A stretch of 27,240 nucleotides of DNA from CBDVBZ01 sp965372355. Lineage in GTDB: Bacteria; Krumholzibacteriota; Krumholzibacteriia; WVZY01. The stretch lies in the NCBI GenBank assembly GCA_965372355.1, contig CBDVBZ010000038.1:1-27240 (forward strand), read 5' to 3'. The notes under the pieces were generated by a model. It worked only from the letters and a program-made list of their open reading frames with translations. It made no database searches and had not been told where the DNA came from. Positions within the stretch are counted from its first letter, which is position 1, and each line of letters starts with the position of its first letter. Positions 22,953 through 27,240 of the stretch are shown piece after piece. Both the position numbers and the translations under genes were made by a program.

Positions 22953-24398
22953 ATGAGTGAAGGACCCCAGCCGATAAACGGCAATGGCGAACCGTCCCAC
23001 GAGCAGTATTTCGACGCGCTCGGGGCCTGGGTCGTTGTCTACGACCGCGATCTCAAGATCGCGCACCGCAACGCGCTTTTCAACTCCACGTTTGGCGATC
23101 CCGGCGAAAGGCACTGCTACGAAGTCTTGAAAGGGCGCAAGGAGAAGTGCCCCGACTGTCCCGTTGATGCCGTCTTCAAGACGGGCGAGTCTCAGAGGAG
23201 TGAGAGCGTCGTCGTCAAACCCGACGGCGAGGAAATCCCCGTGATGGTCTTCACCTCGCCGATCCGAGACGACTCGGGCGAAGTCGTCCGCGTCGTCGAG
23301 CTCGCGGCCGATATCTCCGACGTCAAGAGACTCCAGAGAAGACTGGCCCGGACACAGACGCGCCTCAAGCAGTTCTTCGATGAGGTGCCGTGTTATGTGT
23401 CGGTTCAGGATCGTGACCTCAACCTCGTCACCACCAATCGCCGGTTCAAGCGCGACTTTGGCGATGATCGCGGCCGCTGTTTCGAGGTTTACAAACACCG
23501 CAGCGAACCGTGTCTCGAGTGTCCGGTCGAGCGAACGTTCGCAGACGGCCGTTCTCACGAGAGCGAGGAGATCGTCACGTCGATGGCGGGCGATCAGTAC
23601 AACGTCCTCGTTCACACGGCGGCGATCCGTGATGAAAGAGGCGAGATCACGCACGTCGTCGAGATGAGCACCAACATCACGCCGCTGCGCAAACTCCAGA
23701 CTCAGCTCGAGGCCACGGGGCTGCTCATCGGTTCGATATCGCACAGCGTCAAGGGCCTGCTCACCGGTCTGGACGGCGGAATGTACCTGGTGAACAGCGG
23801 GCTTGAGAAGGACAACAAACCGCGGATCGAGCAGGGCTGGGAAATGGTGACGCGCAACGTCGACCGTATCCGCAGCACCGTGCTCAACATCCTCTACTAC
23901 GCCAAGGAGCGCGAACCGGACTGGACGGCGATGTCCGTGACCGAGCTGCTCGACGAGGTCTACGCGATCACCGAGAGGAGGGCCAAAGACCACGGCGTGG
24001 AGTTCATCAAGAATGTCGATGGCAACGCCGGTATGCTCGAGGGAGACCACACGGCGTTGCAGTCGCTGCTCGTCAATCTGCTCGAGAACTCGATGGATGC
24101 CTGCCGTGTGGACCAGAAGAAAACCGAGCACCGGGTGACACTGTCGGCCATCGGCGATGAGAAAACGGTCCAGATCGAGGTCCAGGACACCGGGATCGGG
24201 ATGGACGAGGAGACCAAGAACAAGGTCTTTAGCCTCTTTTTCTCATCGAAGGGGACCGAGGGCACCGGGCTGGGTCTCTTTATTGCCAACAGCATTGTGA
24301 AGCAGCATTGTGGTACAATCAAAGTGGAATCCGAGGTTGACAGGGGAACCCACTTTACGGTAAAGATTCCTCGAAAGCGGCCGGCCGGCGAGCTTTGA
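22953..24398 (+). CDS. PAS-PAS sensor histidine kinase, cytoplasmic
   Basis: The product is 481 residues with no membrane segment. Two PAS domains lie at about 20-130 and 145-250. Each has the same cysteine pattern, C-x10-C-x2-C-P: C55/C66/C69 and C176/C187/C190. The dimerisation helix has GSISHSVKGLL with His264 as phosphorylation site. The ATPase domain shows NLLENSMDACR (N box), QDTGIGMDEETKNKVFSLFF and GTGLGLFIANSIVKQH (G boxes). It follows two receiver proteins, one free and one fused to an HdrD-like enzyme, and is their most likely kinase. Being soluble with cysteine-bearing PAS domains, it probably reads a cytoplasmic redox or metal state. No strong ribosome-binding site precedes the ATG. 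Confidence 0.92.
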   Translation: MSEGPQPINGNGEPSHEQYFDALGAWVVVYDRDLKIAHRNALFNSTFGDPGERHCYEVLKGRKEKCPDCPVDAVFKTGESQRSESVVVKPDGEEIPVMVFTSPIRDDSGEVVRVVELAADISDVKRLQRRLARTQTRLKQFFDEVPCYVSVQDRDLNLVTTNRRFKRDFGDDRGRCFEVYKHRSEPCLECPVERTFADGRSHESEEIVTSMAGDQYNVLVHTAAIRDERGEITHVVEMSTNITPLRKLQTQLEATGLLIGSISHSVKGLLTGLDGGMYLVNSGLEKDNKPRIEQGWEMVTRNVDRIRSTVLNILYYAKEREPDWTAMSVTELLDEVYAITERRAKDHGVEFIKNVDGNAGMLEGDHTALQSLLVNLLENSMDACRVDQKKTEHRVTLSAIGDEKTVQIEVQDTGIGMDEETKNKVFSLFFSSKGTEGTGLGLFIANSIVKQHCGTIKVESEVDRGTHFTVKIPRKRPAGEL

Positions 24399-24415
24399 GG
24401 TGCCCGTTTCCAGTG

Positions 24416-24466
24416 AGGGGGCCCATGCGAGAGGCAGCCCCTTAGAGGCGTCAACGAGACGACGCC
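24416..24466 (+). terminator. Two small hairpins after the histidine kinase gene
   Basis: AGGGGGC (24416-24422) can pair with GCCCCTT (24437-24443), and GGCGTC (24447-24452) with GACGCC (24461-24466). Neither has a T-tract, so termination is uncertain. The remainder of the 102-bp gap up to the next gene shows nothing else. Confidence 0.3.
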
Positions 24467-24500
24467 GGATCCCCAAATTACACATTCCAGAATCTGACGA

Positions 24501-25148
24501 GTGAAAGCACAACTTCGAGAATTACTTGCCGAGCAACGCTTCGACGAGATCGCCGAATTGGCGGCCTCGCGAACGCGGGTCCTCGGCATGCTCATATCGC
24601 TCACATACGACACCGATCCGGTGATTGCGTGGCGGTCCGTCGAGGCCATCGGCGTGGCATCGGATCGCGTGGCGGGAGAGAGCAAGCGAGTCGTTCGCGA
24701 CATTCTCCGCCGGCTCCACTGGCTCCTCAGCGAGGAATGCGGGGGGTACTGCCCGTTGGCGCCCCAGGCGATGGCCGAGATCATCCGCAGGCGGCCGGAG
24801 ATGTTTGCCGAATACGCGGGCATCGTCACCACGCTTCTCAACTCGATGGCCGAGGAGGACCTGGTCTTTTTTCGCCCGGGTGTCCTGTGGGCGATCGGAC
24901 GGATCGCCCCCGTGGCCGAGGAGCAGTTCGGCTGGATTATGCCGAGGGTAGTAGTCGCCCTCGACGACGCGAATCCTCAGACACGCGGTATGGCCGTCTG
25001 GTGTCTGCTGCAAGCGGGCAAGGCGGATCTCCTCGCCGATCGCAAGGATCTCGCCTCCGACGAGGCAGCTGTTGAACTCTATGAGGATGGGAAAATCGTT
25101 CAGACGAGCGTCGGCGATCTACTGCGCCAGCACGGGCATGCCCATTAG
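24501..25148 (+). CDS. HEAT-repeat-like protein (DVU0298-type)
   Basis: The product is 215 residues from a GTG with no clear ribosome-binding site. It is all-helical in appearance with repeating units: DPVIAWRSVEAIGVASDRVA, then FRPGVLWAIGRIAPVAEE, and PQTRGMAVWCLLQAGKA, the pattern of HEAT/PBS-lyase-like repeats. A conserved LHWLLSEECGGYCPLAPQAMAEI stretch is characteristic of the DVU0298-type proteins of sulfate reducers. No enzyme motif is present, so a protein-binding scaffold is likely. It follows the kinase by about 100 bp. Its last 30 bases overlap the 3' end of the convergent transporter gene. Confidence 0.72.
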   Translation: MKAQLRELLAEQRFDEIAELAASRTRVLGMLISLTYDTDPVIAWRSVEAIGVASDRVAGESKRVVRDILRRLHWLLSEECGGYCPLAPQAMAEIIRRRPEMFAEYAGIVTTLLNSMAEEDLVFFRPGVLWAIGRIAPVAEEQFGWIMPRVVVALDDANPQTRGMAVWCLLQAGKADLLADRKDLASDEAAVELYEDGKIVQTSVGDLLRQHGHAH

Positions 25149-26654
25149 TGGCCAGATAAACCACACAAACAGACCGATCACAATCATAAGCATGATGCTC
25201 GCGGGCAAGCCGTACACAAAAAACTCGCCCGATGTGAACTGCTTGCTCCCGTGGGCAATGGCGTTGGGCGCCGCCCCGACGAGGAGCAGAAATGGCATTC
25301 CCGCGGCGACCAGCGAGGAGAAGAGAATCACCTCGGGCGCCACACTGAGATAGCCCGCGAGAACGAGCGCCACGGGGAGTGTGATCGCGATGGCGGCGAC
25401 GTTCATGATCACGTTGGTCAAGATCAACACAAGAAACACCACGCCCATCACAAAGACGAACCACGGCGCCTGCTCGAACATGACGAGCCACTGAACGGCC
25501 ATCCACTCCGCTGCCCCCGTTTGCCACAGACAGAAGCCGATGCTCATCGCCCCTCCAAAGAGGAGGATGATATTCCAGGGGATCTCCTCGAGGTCGTCGG
25601 TCGTGAGGATCTTGAAGAGAAAGAACAACACCGTCGCCGTGAGAATAATCGCAGCCTTGTCGATACCCGCCATCCACGGCACGGCGTTGCGCATACTCAT
25701 TGCCGCAATGCTGGCGACGACGATGACCAGGGTGAGGATCTCCTTACCGCTCATCGGCCCCAGACCCGCATAGAGTTTCTTGGCGCGTTCGCGCAGTCCG
25801 GGGATACGGGCCCGTTCCGGTTTACAGACGATCATGAAGTAACCCCATAGCAGAAACGTCATCAGCCAGCCGATGGGCCACATATAGTACGTCAGTTCAA
25901 AAAACGAGACCTCACGACCCACGATGTCCTCGTAAAAGCCGATGGCCACGGCGCCACGCGCCGCGCCGAGAAGTGTGACGATGCTGCCGGCGCCGGCCAC
26001 ATACGCCATTCCCATAAAGAGGCCCCGGCCGAATTTGGTGATCCGGTTCTGGTCCTCGTAGAGGGCATAGATCGCCATGAGCAGGGGATAGATGGTCGCC
26101 GCAACCGCGGTATGGGCCATGACGTGCGTGAGTGCCGCGGTCAGAACGAAGACGCCGAGATAGATCATGCTCGTGCGTTCGCCGACCACGGTGAGCATTC
26201 CGTAGGCGAGACGTTTGGTGAGCCCCGTTTTTGTAAAGACGAGGCCGATCACAATGGATCCGAAGATAAACCACACCGACGGCGCCATAAAATCGGTAAA
26301 GGCCACACGCGCCGGTCGAATCAGAAAGAGCGCCTGGAGGACACCAATCAGGATGCTCGTCACACCGATGGGCACGACCTCGAACACCCAGTAGGTTGCG
26401 GCGAGCAGAAAGACACCGAGCGCCAGTTTGCCCTCGCGCGAGAGCGCGAACGACTTGCCCACGGGATCAACGGCGTCGGGCCAGGGAGGTGAGACGGCAA
26501 CGCCGACAAAGAGCGCCAGGCCGAGGATAATAAAGATCGCCCGCTTGATGTCAAGGCGCGGACGCGCCTTGGCCAGATAGACGCCTTCCGGGTGCTTTGG
26601 CAGGAGCGCTTCTGGCGGCGGTCCGGTCCTCAGTCTGGGTCGCTCGTCGGCCAT
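25119..26654 (-). CDS. DASS/SLC13-family anion transporter
   Basis: The product is 511 residues with about 12 hydrophobic segments and a cytoplasmic N-terminus rich in proline and arginine. It belongs to the divalent anion:sodium symporters: TYWVFEVVPIGVTSILIGVLQ at the start of the core, GSIVIGLVFTKTGLTKRLAY, and LLFGGAMSIGFCLWQTGAAEW. Substrates in this family are sulfate, thiosulfate or dicarboxylates. The two substrate-loop motifs normally read Ser-Asn-Thr; here they are MAHTAVAA and IMNVAAIAI, so specificity may be unusual. With sat and apr nearby, sulfate uptake is the leading guess. A CBS protein gene lies 23 bp upstream in the same transcript. Confidence 0.88.
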   Translation of the reverse strand: MADERPRLRTGPPPEALLPKHPEGVYLAKARPRLDIKRAIFIILGLALFVGVAVSPPWPDAVDPVGKSFALSREGKLALGVFLLAATYWVFEVVPIGVTSILIGVLQALFLIRPARVAFTDFMAPSVWFIFGSIVIGLVFTKTGLTKRLAYGMLTVVGERTSMIYLGVFVLTAALTHVMAHTAVAATIYPLLMAIYALYEDQNRITKFGRGLFMGMAYVAGAGSIVTLLGAARGAVAIGFYEDIVGREVSFFELTYYMWPIGWLMTFLLWGYFMIVCKPERARIPGLRERAKKLYAGLGPMSGKEILTLVIVVASIAAMSMRNAVPWMAGIDKAAIILTATVLFFLFKILTTDDLEEIPWNIILLFGGAMSIGFCLWQTGAAEWMAVQWLVMFEQAPWFVFVMGVVFLVLILTNVIMNVAAIAITLPVALVLAGYLSVAPEVILFSSLVAAGMPFLLLVGAAPNAIAHGSKQFTSGEFFVYGLPASIMLMIVIGLFVWFIWPLMGMPVLAQ

Positions 26655-26677
26655 CGGGTCTTCACGCCTCTTACTCT

Positions 26678-27205
26678 TCAGAGCACCATGTTGGTGATTT
26701 CGGTCAGCAAATCCGTCGAACGCAGTACGCCCGCGATCTTGCCATCCTGGAGCACCGGGATGACGCTGACGTTGAAGTCGACCATCTCATAGATCGCTTT
26801 CATCAGATGGTCTTCATAGTCCAGCGTAATCTTGATGGGTTGCATCACGTCACTCACGGGACGCTCGGCCTGCTTGCGCATGCCTTCGAGAAAGTTCTCC
26901 CAGGAAAACTCGGCGAGATCCGGGTCCATCTTGACGGTAAAGAGACTCTTCTTTTTTTCGACCGGCTCACGCGACAAAAAGTCGGGTTCCAACCCGCGCA
27001 GAATGTCTCGCCGCCGGGCTGTACCCATGAGCTGGTACTTCTCGTCAAAGACCAGAACCCACCTGGGTACGAGGGCGGCGTCGTTGACCACCACGCGCTG
27101 CGTGGCCTGTATCGCTGCTATCGTCTGACGAAGGGTGAACCAGTACGGAATGTGCGGGTACGATTCCAGAGGGATCATGATCTCTCCGACTTTCCTGCGT
27201 AACAT
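26678..27205 (-). CDS. Tandem CBS-domain protein
   Basis: The product is about 175 residues from the ATG at 27205; a GTG one codon earlier is possible. GGAGA lies about 7 bases upstream. Two CBS domains make up nearly all of it: residues about 5-75 (VGEIMIPLESYPHIPYWFTL to GTARRRDILRGL) and about 115-174 (PVSDVMQPIKITLDYEDHLM to GVLRSTDLLTEITNMVL). CBS pairs bind adenine nucleotides, often to gate an attached enzyme or channel. Here the linked gene is the DASS transporter, so a nucleotide-dependent control of anion uptake is a fair inference, of interest where sulfate activation consumes ATP and yields AMP. The operon may start outside the window. Confidence 0.88.
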   Translation of the reverse strand: MLRRKVGEIMIPLESYPHIPYWFTLRQTIAAIQATQRVVVNDAALVPRWVLVFDEKYQLMGTARRRDILRGLEPDFLSREPVEKKKSLFTVKMDPDLAEFSWENFLEGMRKQAERPVSDVMQPIKITLDYEDHLMKAIYEMVDFNVSVIPVLQDGKIAGVLRSTDLLTEITNMVL

Positions 27206-27240
27206 CACAGTTCTCCTCTCTTGACGTTCCCGTCACTTCG

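Overview
The window reads as a chromosomal energy-metabolism island from a diderm bacterium that runs dissimilatory sulfur metabolism anaerobically. It is moderately GC-rich and almost fully coding. It holds the 3' part of dsrL, then dsrC, an RsbRD-type gene, dsrMKJOP, siroheme synthesis genes, qmoC, sat-aprBA, two further DsrMK-like (NarI-like cytochrome b plus HdrD-like) modules with two-component regulators, and a DASS anion transporter. A periplasmic triheme cytochrome (DsrJ) and a Tat-exported ferredoxin (DsrO) imply a periplasm. Sat-AprBA-QmoC-DsrMKJOP with Rrf2/Rrf1-type regulators looks most like a sulfate reducer of the Desulfobacterota or a dsr-bearing candidate phylum such as Zixibacteria. 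DsrL keeps sulfur disproportionation or oxidation open. The phylum cannot be fixed from this window.

Layout. 3-7199 (+): 3' part of dsrL, dsrC, RsbRD-like gene, dsrMKJOP, tightly packed with overlapping start/stop codons. 7286-9704 (+): precorrin-2 dehydrogenase and a CobA-HemD fusion, which make siroheme for DsrAB. 9895-11064 (-): qmoC. 11065-11514: divergent regulatory region with two mirrored 18-bp Rex/HcpR-like palindromes. 11515-15172 (+): sat-aprB-aprA, closed by a strong terminator. 15328-16454 (+): a zinc-ribbon protein and a CxxCxxCC-family protein. 16577-19510 (+): cytochrome b, HdrD-like protein and response regulator. 19732-22773 (+): Rrf2 regulator, a second cytochrome b, and an HdrD-like protein fused to a receiver domain. 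22953-25148 (+): PAS-PAS histidine kinase and a HEAT-like protein. 25119-27205 (-): DASS transporter and CBS-domain protein.

How it fits together. Sulfate enters (possibly by the DASS carrier), is activated by Sat and reduced by AprBA with electrons from a Qmo complex of which only QmoC is here. Sulfite goes to DsrAB (off-window, siroheme-dependent) and DsrC. The DsrC trisulfide is reduced by DsrMKJOP with menaquinol. The two extra NarI/HdrD modules resemble the E/F parts of Hmc and the B/C parts of Tmc, without their multiheme cytochromes. They are interleaved with a Rrf2 repressor, a free receiver, a fused receiver and a redox-type histidine kinase. The most novel-looking item is the covalent HdrD-REC fusion inside this duplicated, cytochrome-less module.
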